The notes beneath the pieces were generated by a model. That model was not told the origin of the DNA and ran no database searches. It saw only the letters and a program-made list of their open reading frames with translations. From NCBI GenBank assembly GCA_934089255.1, contig CAKOJI010000014.1:1-32074 (forward strand): a stretch of 32,074 nucleotides of DNA, in the 5' to 3' direction. Below are positions 1 through 8,534 of the stretch, in pieces. Source of the stretch: an uncultured Bacilli bacterium. Lineage in GTDB: Bacteria; Bacillota_I; Bacilli_A; RF39; UBA660. Positions within the stretch are counted from its first letter, which is position 1; each line of letters starts with the position of its first letter. The position numbers and the translations under genes are program-made.

Positions 1-49
1 TAAGGGTGAACATATTAGACGTAAAGAAGGAAAGAAAGCAGCTAAATAA
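1..49 (+). CDS. rplF: 50S ribosomal protein L6, C-terminal end (partial)
   Basis: Only the last 15 codons and the TAA at 47-49 are in the window, read in the frame starting at base 2. The tail KGEHIRRKEGKKAAK is the typical lysine/arginine-rich C-terminus of bacterial L6, a large-subunit protein near the factor-binding site. Its position just upstream of rplR agrees with the standard spc operon order. The start lies outside the window. Confidence 0.9.
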   Translation, partial: KGEHIRRKEGKKAAK

Positions 50-66
50 GGTAAGGAGATTAGTAT

Positions 67-423
67 ATGATTAAGAAAAAGTCAAGAAATGAATTAAGAA
101 AAGTAAGACATGCTCGTGTTCGTAATAAAGTTGCTGGTACAAGTGAATGTCCAAGATTAAACATTTTCAGATCTAATTCACAAATTTTTGCTCAAATAAT
201 CGATGATGAAAAAGGAATTACCTTAGTTAGTTCATCAAGTTTGAGTTTAAAACTTGAAAACGGTGGAAATGTTGAAGGTGCTAAGTTAGTTGGAAAAGAT
301 ATTGCTGAAAAAGCAAAAAAAGCTGGAATAACTAAAGTAGTATTCGATAGAGGTGGTTACCTTTATCATGGACGTGTAGAAGCTTTTGCAGATGCTGCAC
401 GTAGTAATGGATTAGAATTTTAG
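67..423 (+). CDS. rplR: 50S ribosomal protein L18
   Basis: This 118-residue protein has the usual L18 length and binds 5S rRNA in the central protuberance. Visible family features are the basic N-terminus ([19 protein letters not shown]), the core [19 protein letters not shown], and the C-terminal [20 protein letters not shown] followed by a GLEF end, all close to Bacillus L18. A ribosome site (aaggag, 53-58) sits before the ATG. It lies between rplF and rpsE in the spc operon and is presumably expressed only as part of that transcript. Confidence 0.97.
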   Translation: MIKKKSRNELRKVRHARVRNKVAGTSECPRLNIFRSNSQIFAQIIDDEKGITLVSSSSLSLKLENGGNVEGAKLVGKDIAEKAKKAGITKVVFDRGGYLYHGRVEAFADAARSNGLEF

Positions 424-435
424 TGGGAGGATAAT

Positions 436-945
436 ATGGCAAGACAAGAAAAAAATATGGACTCTAAAAAGAAACTTCTTGAAGAAAGAGTTGTTTCTAT
501 CTCTCGTGTAACAAAAGTTACTAAGGGAGGTCGTCATTTCCGTTTCTCTGCTACAATGGCTGTTGGAGATGGAAAAGGACTTGTTGGAATTGGAACAGGA
601 AAAGCTAATGAAGTTCCAGAAGCTATTAAAAAAGGTATCCAAGCTGCAAACAAGAATTTATCTAAAGTAAGTATTGTTGATAATAGAACAATACCTCATG
701 ATGCAACTGGTGTTTGTGGTAAAGCAAAAGTTTTAATTAAACCTGCTAAAGAAGGTACTGGTGTTATAGCTGGTGGAGCTGTTCGTGTAATATTAGAATT
801 AGCTGGAATTAAAGATGTAGTATCTAAGTCACTTGGTTCTAATACAAAAGTAAATATGGCTAAAGCTACATTAGAAGCTTTAAAATCAGAACGTACTCGT
901 GAACATATTGCTGAGTTACGTGGTAAGAAAGTTGAGGAGTTATAA
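436..945 (+). CDS. rpsE: 30S ribosomal protein S5
   Basis: The 169-residue protein is S5, a small-subunit protein involved in decoding accuracy. The N-terminal double-stranded-RNA-binding-like domain contains [21 protein letters not shown] and [21 protein letters not shown]. The C-terminal domain carries the usual [19 protein letters not shown] and ends in a [21 protein letters not shown] tail. Ribosome site gggagg lies 12 nt upstream of rplR's end-to-start gap. The next gene, rplO, begins after a single intervening base, so rpmD, which usually separates the two, is absent. Confidence 0.97.
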   Translation: MARQEKNMDSKKKLLEERVVSISRVTKVTKGGRHFRFSATMAVGDGKGLVGIGTGKANEVPEAIKKGIQAANKNLSKVSIVDNRTIPHDATGVCGKAKVLIKPAKEGTGVIAGGAVRVILELAGIKDVVSKSLGSNTKVNMAKATLEALKSERTREHIAELRGKKVEEL

Positions 946-946
946 T

Positions 947-1387
947 ATGAAATTAGAAAATTTATGTGTTACTCCAGAAAAAAAATCAAGAAAAAGAGTT
1001 GGTCGTGGACCAGGAAGTGGAATGGGTAAAACATCAACTCGTGGAGAAAATGGACAAAAATCTAGAAGTGGAGCAAGTATTTCTGCTTGGTTCGAAGGTG
1101 GACAAAGTCCATTATATAGAAGAATTCCAAAAAGAGGTTTTAATAATACTAGATTTAGAACTGAGTTTGCAACAATCAATTTAAGTGATTTAAATAAATT
1201 TAATGATGGTGATGTTGTTACTCCTGAAGTTTTAAAAGAAAAAGGAATTGTTAAAAAACAATTATGTGGAATTAAAGTACTTGCTAATGGTACATTAGAA
1301 AAGAAATTAACAGTTAGAGCACAAAGATTTTCAAGTGCTGCTGTTACTAAAATAGAGAATGCTGGCGGAACTGCTGAGGTGATTTAA
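947..1387 (+). CDS. rplO: 50S ribosomal protein L15
   Basis: The 146-residue protein is L15, an early assembly protein of the large subunit. I start it at the ATG at 947 because this gives the family N-terminus MKLENL followed by the RKRVGRGPGSGMGKTSTRG basic loop, and because GAGGAG lies at 934-939 at correct spacing; an in-frame ATG at 899 would add 16 residues overlapping rpsE and has no family support. The glycine-rich extended N-terminal region and the C-terminal globular part (ITKIENAGGTAEVI-like end) are both present. The TAA overlaps the secY ATG by one base, implying translational coupling. Confidence 0.95.
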   Translation: MKLENLCVTPEKKSRKRVGRGPGSGMGKTSTRGENGQKSRSGASISAWFEGGQSPLYRRIPKRGFNNTRFRTEFATINLSDLNKFNDGDVVTPEVLKEKGIVKKQLCGIKVLANGTLEKKLTVRAQRFSSAAVTKIENAGGTAEVI

Positions 1388-2655
1388 TGTTTTCAAATCT
1401 TAAAGGACTATTTAGTCCTACTAATAAAGATTTAAGAAAAAGAATTCTATTCACTTTAGTCGTTTTGGCTATATTTGTTGCAGGAACTACAATAGTGGTT
1501 CCTGGAGCTAAAGCAATCACTAGTGATTTAGGATTCTTAGAACTTTTAAATTTAATGAGTGGTGGTAGTTTAAAAACATTTTCAATATTTGCGTTAGGAG
1601 TTATGCCTTATATTTCTGCATCAATTATAACTCAATTATTACAAATGGATATATTACCATACTTTAAAGAATTAAAAGATCAAGGTGCTACTGGAAGACA
1701 AAAAATTAATAGAATAAATAGATATTTAGGTATATTATTTGCTTTTGTTCAAGGATATATTTTCAGTTATGCTTATTTAAAGGGTTATGGAACATTTACT
1801 GTTTTAAAAACAACTTTAATATTAACTGCAGGAAGTTCATTATTAATATGGCTTGCTGATGAAGTTACTAATAAAGGAATAGGTAATGGAATGAGTCTTA
1901 TGATTATGGCAGGTATTGTACAACAACTACCTAATATATTCATTACAGCATTTAATGATTTAGTTACTTCTGGTAATTTTAGTACTTGGGCTGGAATAAG
2001 TTTGTTTATATTATTTGTTTTAGTATATGTACTTATATTAGTTGGTGTAATATTTGTAGAATCTGCTCAAAGAAGAATACCAATTCAATATAGTAGTCGT
2101 ACTAGTACTGCTTATAATAAAGAACAATCATATATTCCAATTAAGTTAAATAGTGCTAGTGTAATGCCAGTTATATTTGCTTCTGCATTTGTTGGAATTC
2201 CAGCATTGATTGCTCAAGTTATTAAAAATGAAGCATTTAAAAATTTTGTAAATAATTATATAAATTATACAAGTTTTACAGGATTTATATTATATGTTGT
2301 ATTAATATTCGTATTTGGATATGTTTATACTTTAATGGAATTAAATCCTGATGAAATGAGTGAAAATTTAGATAAAAATAGAAGTTATATTCCTGGAATA
2401 ACTCCTGGGGAAAAAACTAGTCAATATTTAAAATATGTAATAACTAGACTTACTGTTGTTGGATCATTATTCTTAATTGTTATTGCTGCTTTACCTATAT
2501 TAATGGGTAAAATACCTAATTTATCAAGTTCAGTTACTTTAGGTGGTACAGGGCTTTTGATAGTTGTAGGTGTGGCACTTGAAACTTATAAACAATTAGA
2601 AAGTTCTATTGTAAGTAGAAGTTATAATAGTAGTAGAAAGAGACGCAGAAGATAA
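1387..2655 (+). CDS. secY: Preprotein translocase subunit SecY
   Basis: SecY forms the protein-conducting channel of the Sec translocon in the cytoplasmic membrane. The 422-residue product is of usual length and has about ten hydrophobic segments, starting around residues 18-38. Family signatures include the plug-region sequence LLNLMSGGSLKTFSIFALGVMPYISASIITQLL (split about residues 55-87), ESAQRRIPIQY in the large cytoplasmic loop, and LNPDEMSENL with GEKTSQYL nearer the C-terminus. It overlaps both rplO and adk by one base in TAATG junctions. It is transcribed in the spc operon. Confidence 0.97.
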   Translation: MFSNLKGLFSPTNKDLRKRILFTLVVLAIFVAGTTIVVPGAKAITSDLGFLELLNLMSGGSLKTFSIFALGVMPYISASIITQLLQMDILPYFKELKDQGATGRQKINRINRYLGILFAFVQGYIFSYAYLKGYGTFTVLKTTLILTAGSSLLIWLADEVTNKGIGNGMSLMIMAGIVQQLPNIFITAFNDLVTSGNFSTWAGISLFILFVLVYVLILVGVIFVESAQRRIPIQYSSRTSTAYNKEQSYIPIKLNSASVMPVIFASAFVGIPALIAQVIKNEAFKNFVNNYINYTSFTGFILYVVLIFVFGYVYTLMELNPDEMSENLDKNRSYIPGITPGEKTSQYLKYVITRLTVVGSLFLIVIAALPILMGKIPNLSSSVTLGGTGLLIVVGVALETYKQLESSIVSRSYNSSRKRRRR

Positions 2656-3299
2656 TGAAAAATATAATCTTTATTGCGCCTCCAGCTGCTGGTAAAGGTA
2701 CTCAAAGTGAGTTATTAATAAAAGAATATAACTATAATCATATATCTACTGGAGAACTACTTAGAGAGAAAGCATTAGATAAGAGTGAACTTGGAAGTAA
2801 AATAAAAAGTTTACTTGAAAATGGACAATTGGTCGATGATGAAATTGTTTCAACAATATTAAAAGATAAATTATCTAAAATAAATGGACCGTTTATTTTA
2901 GATGGATATCCTAGAAATATTAAACAAGCAAATGTTTTAGATAAAATATTAAGTGAGTTAGGTAAAACGGTAGATGTTGTAATTTATTTATCTGTTGATA
3001 AAGAAATTGCAATGAAAAGAGCATTAGGACGTATGACTTGTCCTAAATGTAATAAAATTTATAATAAATATAATCCAGTAATGATGCCTAAGAATGAAAA
3101 TATGTGTGATGTGTGTTGTGTAGAACTAATTAGTAGAAGTGATGATAACGAAGAAACTTTTATAAAAAGATTTGAAACTTATACAGAAAACACTAAACCA
3201 TTGTTAGACTATTATGATAATTTAGGTAAGTTAGTAATAATTTATAAAAATGATACACCTATGGATACGTTTAATGAAGTAAAGAAAGTGATTGGTTAA
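2655..3299 (+). CDS. adk: Adenylate kinase, zinc-LID type
   Basis: Adenylate kinase interconverts ATP+AMP and 2 ADP in the cytosol. The 214-residue protein has the phosphate-binding loop at residues 8-16 (APPAAGKGT, slightly different from the common GPPGAGKGT), the AMP-binding STGELLRE, and FILDGYPRN. The LID contains four cysteines at positions 129, 132, 151 and 154 (CX2C...CX2C), so it is the long, zinc-binding form usual in Gram-positive bacteria. The secY-adk-map-infA order is conserved in Firmicutes. It shares its start and stop bases with both neighbours. Confidence 0.96.
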   Translation: MKNIIFIAPPAAGKGTQSELLIKEYNYNHISTGELLREKALDKSELGSKIKSLLENGQLVDDEIVSTILKDKLSKINGPFILDGYPRNIKQANVLDKILSELGKTVDVVIYLSVDKEIAMKRALGRMTCPKCNKIYNKYNPVMMPKNENMCDVCCVELISRSDDNEETFIKRFETYTENTKPLLDYYDNLGKLVIIYKNDTPMDTFNEVKKVIG

Positions 3300-4045
3300 T
3301 GGTAACTATAAAATCTCAAGAAGAAGTTGAAAAAATGAAAAAAGCTGGGCATGTTAATTATTTGACACATCAATATTTGAAGTCTTTAATTAAACCTGGC
3401 ATAACAACAAAATATTTAAATGATGAGGCTGATAAATTTATTAGAAGTCATAATGGTATTCCTGGTTTTTTAGGACTTTACGATTATCCTGGAAGTATAT
3501 GTGTTTCAGTTAATGATGAAGTTGTACATGGTATTCCAGGAGATAGAGTTTTAAAAGAGGGTGATATTGTGTCACTTGATATAGGTGTTGTTATTGATGG
3601 ATATCATTCAGATTCTGCTTGGACTTATCCAGTAGGTAAAATAAATCGTGAAAAAGAATATCTTTTACATCATACTGAGAAAGCATTGTTTGCTGGTCTT
3701 AAAGAAGTAAGAAATGGTGCTAAATTAGGTAATGTTGGTGCTAGGATAGAGCAATATGCTAAAAAACATAATCTTGGTGTTGTAAGAGAATTAGTTGGAC
3801 ACGGTGTCGGTAAGAAGTTACATGAAGATCCAGATGTTCCTAATTATGGTAAATATAATACTGGACTTACTTTAAAAACTGGTATGACATTGGCAATTGA
3901 ACCGATGTTAAATCTAGGAACAAGAAAGATTTATGTCTTAGATGACGATTGGACTATTGTTACTCAAGATGGAAAGCCTAGTGCTCATTTTGAACATACA
4001 ATTGTCGTTCGTGATGATGGATATGAAATATTAACAGGAGAGTGA
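3299..4045 (+). CDS. map: Methionine aminopeptidase, type I
   Basis: The enzyme removes the initiator methionine from nascent proteins. The 248-residue pita-bread protein shows all five metal ligands: D94 (SLDIG), D105 (HSDSAW), H168 (VGHGVG), E201 (AIEPM) and E232 (HFEHT). The auxiliary histidines H77 (VVHGIP) and H175 are also in place. No N-terminal zinc or SH3 extension is present, so it is the minimal type Ia form. The ATG overlaps the adk stop by one base, and the TGA lies three bases before infA. Confidence 0.97.
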   Translation: MVTIKSQEEVEKMKKAGHVNYLTHQYLKSLIKPGITTKYLNDEADKFIRSHNGIPGFLGLYDYPGSICVSVNDEVVHGIPGDRVLKEGDIVSLDIGVVIDGYHSDSAWTYPVGKINREKEYLLHHTEKALFAGLKEVRNGAKLGNVGARIEQYAKKHNLGVVRELVGHGVGKKLHEDPDVPNYGKYNTGLTLKTGMTLAIEPMLNLGTRKIYVLDDDWTIVTQDGKPSAHFEHTIVVRDDGYEILTGE

Positions 4046-4048
4046 AAA

Positions 4049-4261
4049 ATGGCTAAAGAAGCTACAATAGAAGTTGAAGGTACTGTAATAGATAGTATTA
4101 AAGACGATTATAAAGTGGAATTAGATAATGGAACTGTTGTAATGGCTCGCGTTTCTGGTAAAATGCGAATGAATATGATTCGTGTCTTACCAGGTGACAA
4201 GGTTACAATAGAGTTTTCACCATATGATTTAAAACGTGGGCGTATAACTTATAGAAAATGA
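4049..4261 (+). CDS. infA: Translation initiation factor IF-1
   Basis: This 70-residue OB-fold protein binds the ribosomal A site during initiation. Sequence landmarks are [22 protein letters not shown], a [16 protein letters not shown] core and the end [13 protein letters not shown], all standard for Firmicutes IF-1. Ribosome site ggag lies within the end of map. It is followed after 13 bases by rpmJ, as in Bacillus. Confidence 0.97.
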   Translation: MAKEATIEVEGTVIDSIKDDYKVELDNGTVVMARVSGKMRMNMIRVLPGDKVTIEFSPYDLKRGRITYRK

Positions 4262-4274
4262 AAGGAATTTAATT

Positions 4275-4388
4275 ATGAAAGTTAGACCATCAGTTAAGAA
4301 AATTTGTGCTAAATGTAGAATAATTAGAAGAAAAGGTAAAGTTATGGTAATTTGTGAAAATCCAAAACACAAACAAAGACAAGGTTAA
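4275..4388 (+). CDS. rpmJ: 50S ribosomal protein L36 (zinc-binding form)
   Basis: A 37-codon gene starts with ATG at 4275 and ends with TAA at 4386-4388. The product begins [20 protein letters not shown] and continues to a HKQRQG end, matching L36 throughout. Zinc ligands C11, C14, C27 and H32 are present, so this is the C+ paralogue and not the cysteine-free, zinc-independent one. AAGGA at 4261-4266 precedes the start. Its place between infA and rpsM is the classic one. Confidence 0.97.
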   Translation: MKVRPSVKKICAKCRIIRRKGKVMVICENPKHKQRQG

Positions 4389-4400
4389 TAGGAGGTAAAT

Positions 4401-4775
4401 ATGGCACGTATTAAAAATATAGAATTACCAAAAGAAAAAAATATTCAAACTGGACTTACTAGTATTTATGGTATTGGTAGAAGTTTAGCTAAAACTATTT
4501 GTGAAGCAAGTGGTGTAGACGTATTAAAAAAAGTTAAGGATTTAACTAGTGAAGAAGAAGCTAAATTAAGAAATGAAGTAGATAAATACTTAGTTGAAGG
4601 TGATCTTCGTCGTGAAGTTAATATGAATATTAAAAATAAAATGGAAATTGGTTCTTATGAAGGAACTAGACATAAAAAGGGTTTACCAGTTCGCGGTCAA
4701 AGAACTAATAGAAATGCTAGAACTCGTAAAGGTAGAGGAAAAGTTGTTGCTAACAAGAAAAAAGTTGGTAAATAG
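4401..4775 (+). CDS. rpsM: 30S ribosomal protein S13
   Basis: S13 sits in the head of the small subunit and contacts tRNA and the intersubunit bridge. The 124-residue protein has the start [20 protein letters not shown], the helix-turn motif [15 protein letters not shown], and the basic tail with [23 protein letters not shown] sequence. GGAGG at 4391-4395 precedes the ATG. The rpsM-rpsK-rpoA-rplQ series forms the alpha operon. Confidence 0.97.
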   Translation: MARIKNIELPKEKNIQTGLTSIYGIGRSLAKTICEASGVDVLKKVKDLTSEEEAKLRNEVDKYLVEGDLRREVNMNIKNKMEIGSYEGTRHKKGLPVRGQRTNRNARTRKGRGKVVANKKKVGK

Positions 4776-4797
4776 TAATTAGGAGGATAAAAGAGAT

Positions 4798-5181
4798 ATG
4801 GCTTATAATAGAAGAAAAAGAAAAGTTAAGAAGAATATTCCAGAAGGTCAAGCACATATTCATTCAACTTATAATAATACAGTAGTTTCTATTACTGATG
4901 TTGAAGGTAATGTAATTAGTTGGGCTTCTGCAGGTACAATTGGTTATAAGGGATCAAAAAAGAAAACTCCTTTTGCTGCTGGAATGGCTGCTGAACAAGC
5001 TGGTCGTGCTGCTAGTGATGCTGGAGTAAAAAAAGTTGAAGTATTCGTTAGAGGAATGGGTGGCGGAAGAGAAACAGCTATTCGTTCATTACAAACTGTT
5101 GGACTTGAAATAACTGCTATAAATGATGAAACACCAGTTCCACATAATGGTTGTAGACCACCTAAACGTCCAAGAAATTAA
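4798..5181 (+). CDS. rpsK: 30S ribosomal protein S11
   Basis: S11 forms part of the small-subunit platform. The 127-residue product has the motifs [36 protein letters not shown], and the signature near the end ([35 protein letters not shown]). AGGAGG lies about 12 bases before the ATG. It is in the alpha operon directly after rpsM. Confidence 0.97.
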   Translation: MAYNRRKRKVKKNIPEGQAHIHSTYNNTVVSITDVEGNVISWASAGTIGYKGSKKKTPFAAGMAAEQAGRAASDAGVKKVEVFVRGMGGGRETAIRSLQTVGLEITAINDETPVPHNGCRPPKRPRN

Positions 5182-5193
5182 GGAGGAAAAATC

Positions 5194-6135
5194 ATGAATT
5201 TCGAAAAACCAGAATATAAAATAACTGAATATGTAGAAAAATCAAGTTATGGTAAATTTGAATTAGAACCTTTAGAAAGAGGTTTTGGTACTACTATTGG
5301 TAATGCATTAAGAAGAGTTATGCTTTCTAGTTTACCTGGAAGTGCTGTAACTAGTGTAAAGATTGATGGAGTTTTACATGAATTCCAAAAAATCGATGGA
5401 ATTAGAGAAGATGTTACAACTATAATTATTAATTTAAAAAGTTTAGTTGTAAAAAATCATACAAAAGAAAATAAAACTATGAGATTATTTGCTGATACTG
5501 AAGGTGTTGTAACAGCAGGTATGATTGAACATGATGCTGATATTGAAATAGTTAATCCTGACTTAGTTATTTGTAACTTAGTTGAGGGTGGAAAAATTGA
5601 TATGGAGATGACTGTTGGAAATGGTCGTGGATATGTTGATTCTAAACAAAATAAAGAATTATTAGATAATGCTGCTGTTGGTGTTATTCCAATAGACTCA
5701 TTATATTCTCCAATTGAAAGAGTATCTTATGAAGTTGAAAGTGCTCGTGTTGGACAAAATGAAAATTTTGATAAATTAATAATGAATGTTTACACTAATG
5801 GATCTATGACTCCTGAAGAAGCAATGGCATTAGCAAGTAAGATTTTAATAGAACATTTGAATATAGTAGCTGATTTGAATCAAATTTCTGATATTACTGG
5901 TATTATAGCAGAAAAGAAAGTTGATACAATTACTAAAACTTTAGAAACTCCAATTGAAGAAATCGAATTTAGTGTAAGAGCTTATAATTGTTTAAAAAGA
6001 GCTGGTATTAACACTATGCAAGATTTAATTGATAAAAAAGAAGTTGAAGTTACTAAGATACGAAATTTAGGTAAAAAGTCTTTAAAAGAAGTAATTGATA
6101 AAGTAAAAGAAATGGGACTTAAGTTCCACGAGTAA
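5194..6135 (+). CDS. rpoA: DNA-directed RNA polymerase alpha subunit
   Basis: RpoA dimerises to nucleate RNA polymerase assembly. The 313-residue protein has the N-terminal assembly domain (FELEPLERGFGTTIGNALRR at about 22-42, then LPGSAVTSVKIDGVLHEF) and, after a linker near residue 235, the C-terminal DNA/activator-binding domain (IEFSVRAYNCLKRAGINTMQ, then IRNLGKKSLKEVIDK) with two helix-hairpin-helix turns. Length is normal for Firmicutes. AGGAGG lies just before the ATG, and rpsK ends 12 bases upstream. Confidence 0.97.
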   Translation: MNFEKPEYKITEYVEKSSYGKFELEPLERGFGTTIGNALRRVMLSSLPGSAVTSVKIDGVLHEFQKIDGIREDVTTIIINLKSLVVKNHTKENKTMRLFADTEGVVTAGMIEHDADIEIVNPDLVICNLVEGGKIDMEMTVGNGRGYVDSKQNKELLDNAAVGVIPIDSLYSPIERVSYEVESARVGQNENFDKLIMNVYTNGSMTPEEAMALASKILIEHLNIVADLNQISDITGIIAEKKVDTITKTLETPIEEIEFSVRAYNCLKRAGINTMQDLIDKKEVEVTKIRNLGKKSLKEVIDKVKEMGLKFHE

Positions 6136-6146
6136 GGAGTGAAATA

Positions 6147-6488
6147 ATGGCTTATAGAAAATTAGGAAGAGAATCTCGTATTAGAAGAAGTATATTAGCT
6201 GGTATTACTAAAGAAGTTATAACTCATGGATATGTTGTTACAACTGAAGCAAGAGCTAAAGAAGCACGTAAGTTTATTGATAAAATGATAACTTATGGTA
6301 AAAAAGGTACTTTAATAAGTCGTAGACAAGCTTTAGCTTTCTTACATAATGATAAAGCTGTAGTTAGTAAAGTATTTAATGAATTAGCACCTAAGTATGC
6401 TGATCGTAATGGTGGATATACTCGTATTATAAAATTAAAAGAAAGAATCGGAGACGATGCTTTAATGGTAAGATTAGAACTAGTTTAG
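6147..6488 (+). CDS. rplQ: 50S ribosomal protein L17
   Basis: L17 lies near the polypeptide exit tunnel. The 113-residue protein starts MAYRKLGRESRIRRSILAGI (the common form is MxYRKLGRxSxxRxALLR), contains ITTEARAKEARKFIDKMIT and ends DRNGGYTRIIKLKERIGDDALMVRLELV. It is the last gene of the alpha operon here; the gene that follows is on the opposite strand 14 bases later. No convincing intrinsic terminator is visible in that gap. Confidence 0.96.
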   Translation: MAYRKLGRESRIRRSILAGITKEVITHGYVVTTEARAKEARKFIDKMITYGKKGTLISRRQALAFLHNDKAVVSKVFNELAPKYADRNGGYTRIIKLKERIGDDALMVRLELV

Positions 6489-6502
6489 TTTTAATCTTTT
6501 TT

Positions 6503-6802
6503 TTAAATAAAGAATGTAGGATTATTAATATTCTTATATGTGTCTTTTGTAATGGTGGTAGGTGTATTGTTAATTATATTTTGTGAAGTATTGTTCATAT
6601 CTTTTTTTATAGTATTTTTTAATTTCATAAGTTTTATCATACTTGATAAATCTGTTTTATTAGTTTTTATATTTTTATAAGTTTTATTTATAGAACTTAG
6701 TATTGGTTTTGCTTCTTTATATAGGGGTACTACTTTATTAGCAATATTTAGGGAATTATTTATACCACTTAGTATTTTAGTTAAAGATGAAGATTCATTC
6801 AT
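6503..6802 (-). CDS. Small basic protein, possibly YqfQ/VrrA-like
   Basis: This 99-residue minus-strand reading frame is Lys/Asn-rich and apparently cytosolic. The section LNIANKVVPLYKEAKPILSS followed by a short INKTYKNIK helix resembles the conserved core of the YqfQ/VrrA family of Bacilli (VVPxVQQYGPLxKNxPxxxKLYK), whose biochemical role I do not know. A weak ribosome site (GAGTG) lies about 10 bases upstream of the ATG. It is convergent with rplQ and divergent from the pilus-type unit. The length and lack of competing frames support it as a gene; the family assignment is tentative. Confidence 0.55.
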   Translation of the reverse strand: MNESSSLTKILSGINNSLNIANKVVPLYKEAKPILSSINKTYKNIKTNKTDLSSMIKLMKLKNTIKKDMNNTSQNIINNTPTTITKDTYKNINNPTFFI

Positions 6803-6845
6803 AGTATCACACTCATATAAATTATATGATAAATAATTAAAAAAC

Positions 6846-6876
6846 TTTACAGATATAATATAATATATGTTATAAT
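6846..6876 (+). promoter_or_regulatory. Sigma-A-type promoter for the pilus/LemA unit
   Basis: TTTACA at 6846-6851 is followed 19 bases later by TATAAT at 6871-6876, which is preceded by TG (TGTTATAAT, extended -10). The start of the PilC-like gene lies 31 bases downstream, behind AGAAGGAGA. The same TGTTATAAT also precedes murC (20617-20625) and the Sel1-repeat gene (23692-23700). Confidence 0.6.
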
Positions 6877-6906
6877 GTTATTGTTAAGAATAGAAGGAGA
6901 TTAGGT

Positions 6907-8526
6907 ATGAATAGTAAGAAAAAAAGAAAAAATATATTTTTAATACTTTTAGCTCCTTTTAAGTTTTTTTGTTTAGGATGTTATTATACGTTGTATGGAA
7001 TTTTGTATCCATTTATATTTGTTTATAATTTAATTAGTAGTGCTCTTTATAAATCTTATACTGTTAGTAAAGATAAAAAGAGTAAGCAAGAAGTAATTAA
7101 AGCTGTTAATTTAGAAATGGATTCAATAGATGATAAAATAAAAAAGAATAATTTAAAAGCACAAGAATTAAAAAAACAGACTGTAAAAAAAGTAAAGGAA
7201 GAAAATGTAAAACAAAATAAAAAATTAAATGCCAAAAAATTAAAAGAAAGAGATTTATTGATAAGTGAAATTAATAAACAGGATAGTGTTAGAACAGAAT
7301 ATCCTAATACTTATAGGTATACAGCAAGAGATTCAGATGGTAAAGATGTTATAGGTTTTTTAGTTGCATTTACTAAGCAGGAAGTATTTAATTTTTTAGA
7401 GTCAGAGGGTTATACTGTTTATAAGTTAGAAAATAATAAATTTATAGAATTATTGTATGGACAAAAGAATTTTTCTAAAAGAAAATTAAAAACTAAAGAT
7501 TTAATTTTTTGGTTAACACAATTATCAACTTATTTAAAAAGTGGGATACCTTTAACTGATTCAATGAGAATACTTGGTTTACAAATGGGTAAAAATGATC
7601 AATATAAGAAACGTTTGTTTGATGGTATTGTGTATCAGTTAATTATGGGAGAAAGTTTTAGCGAAGCTTTGAATAAACAAGGTAGTGCTTTTCCATCATT
7701 ATTAATTAATATGATTAAAGCAGCAGAAGCAACAGGTGAATTAGAAGAAACGCTTGATGATATGGCAAATTATTATAATGAGATAGAATCTACTAGAAAA
7801 CAAATGATAAGTGCATTAACTTATCCAACTGCTGTTATGATATTTTCTATAGGTGTTATTACTTTTATATTATTATATGTAGTTCCACAGTTTCAAGGTA
7901 TATATGAATCTGCTGGTGTTAAATTAACTGGTCTTACATTGTTTGTTTTAGCAGCAAGTCAATTTTTAAAAAAGAATATTATGATTATTATATTAATTGT
8001 TGTAATTATAGTTTTAATAATTTATTATTTGTATACTAATGTTAAAAGTATAAAATATGCTTTACAGAAGTTTGCTATGCATTTACCTTTATTTGGTAAA
8101 ATTATAATATATAATGAAATGACTATATTTACTAAAACATTTGCTTCTCTTTTAAAAAATAATGTTTTTATAACAGAGAGTATGGAAATTTTGACTAAAA
8201 TAACTAATAATGAAATTTATAAAGAAATTATGTTTAATACAATAAATAATATTGCTGTTGGTGAGAAAATTAGTGAATCTTTTAAAGATAATTGGGCTAT
8301 ACCAGAAGTTGCGTATTATATGATTGTTACAGGTGAATCTACAGGTGAATTATCTGAGATGATGTCAAGGGTTAGTGTATATTATCAAGAAGAACATAGA
8401 AATATTATAAATTCTTTAAAATCTTTAATAGAACCAATTATGATAATATTTTTAGCAGTTGTAGTAGGTGGAGTTGTTTTATCTGTTATAATTCCTATGT
8501 TTAGTTTATATGGACAGATAAGTTAG
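6907..8526 (+). CDS. PilC/GspF-family membrane platform protein with N-terminal extension
   Basis: This is the inner-membrane platform protein of type IV pilus, competence pilus or type II secretion machines. Residues 138-176 form the short PilC N-terminal module (YRYTARDSDGKDVIG...LESEGYTVYKLE). Two T2SSF domains follow at about 198-330 and 400-525 (each with LxSGIPLTDSM or NNVFITESMEIL-like starts and ATGELEETLDDMANYY or STGELSEMMSRVSVYY), with three predicted membrane segments. Residues 1-130 are unusual: two hydrophobic stretches (10-22, 26-46) and a Lys-rich, coiled-coil-like stretch (55-125). Total length, 539, exceeds the usual 340-400. A prepilin peptidase follows 8 bases downstream, but no GspE-type ATPase or pilin is in the window. 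Confidence 0.9.
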   Translation: MNSKKKRKNIFLILLAPFKFFCLGCYYTLYGILYPFIFVYNLISSALYKSYTVSKDKKSKQEVIKAVNLEMDSIDDKIKKNNLKAQELKKQTVKKVKEENVKQNKKLNAKKLKERDLLISEINKQDSVRTEYPNTYRYTARDSDGKDVIGFLVAFTKQEVFNFLESEGYTVYKLENNKFIELLYGQKNFSKRKLKTKDLIFWLTQLSTYLKSGIPLTDSMRILGLQMGKNDQYKKRLFDGIVYQLIMGESFSEALNKQGSAFPSLLINMIKAAEATGELEETLDDMANYYNEIESTRKQMISALTYPTAVMIFSIGVITFILLYVVPQFQGIYESAGVKLTGLTLFVLAASQFLKKNIMIIILIVVIIVLIIYYLYTNVKSIKYALQKFAMHLPLFGKIIIYNEMTIFTKTFASLLKNNVFITESMEILTKITNNEIYKEIMFNTINNIAVGEKISESFKDNWAIPEVAYYMIVTGESTGELSEMMSRVSVYYQEEHRNIINSLKSLIEPIMIIFLAVVVGGVVLSVIIPMFSLYGQIS

Positions 8527-8534
8527 GTGATAAT

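Noticed and set aside
966..1184. Alternative frame within rplO
   Set aside because: rplO is unambiguous over this stretch and the alternative lacks a ribosome site.
2655..2710. Adenylate kinase P-loop lacking the usual first Gly
   Set aside because: Ala is allowed at that position in the general [AG]xxxxGK[ST] pattern and all other adk motifs are intact, so inactivity is not implied.
4..4261. Mycoplasma genetic code (TGA as Trp)
   Set aside because: TGA ends map, infA, pflB and others at the right family lengths, and conserved Trp residues are TGG.
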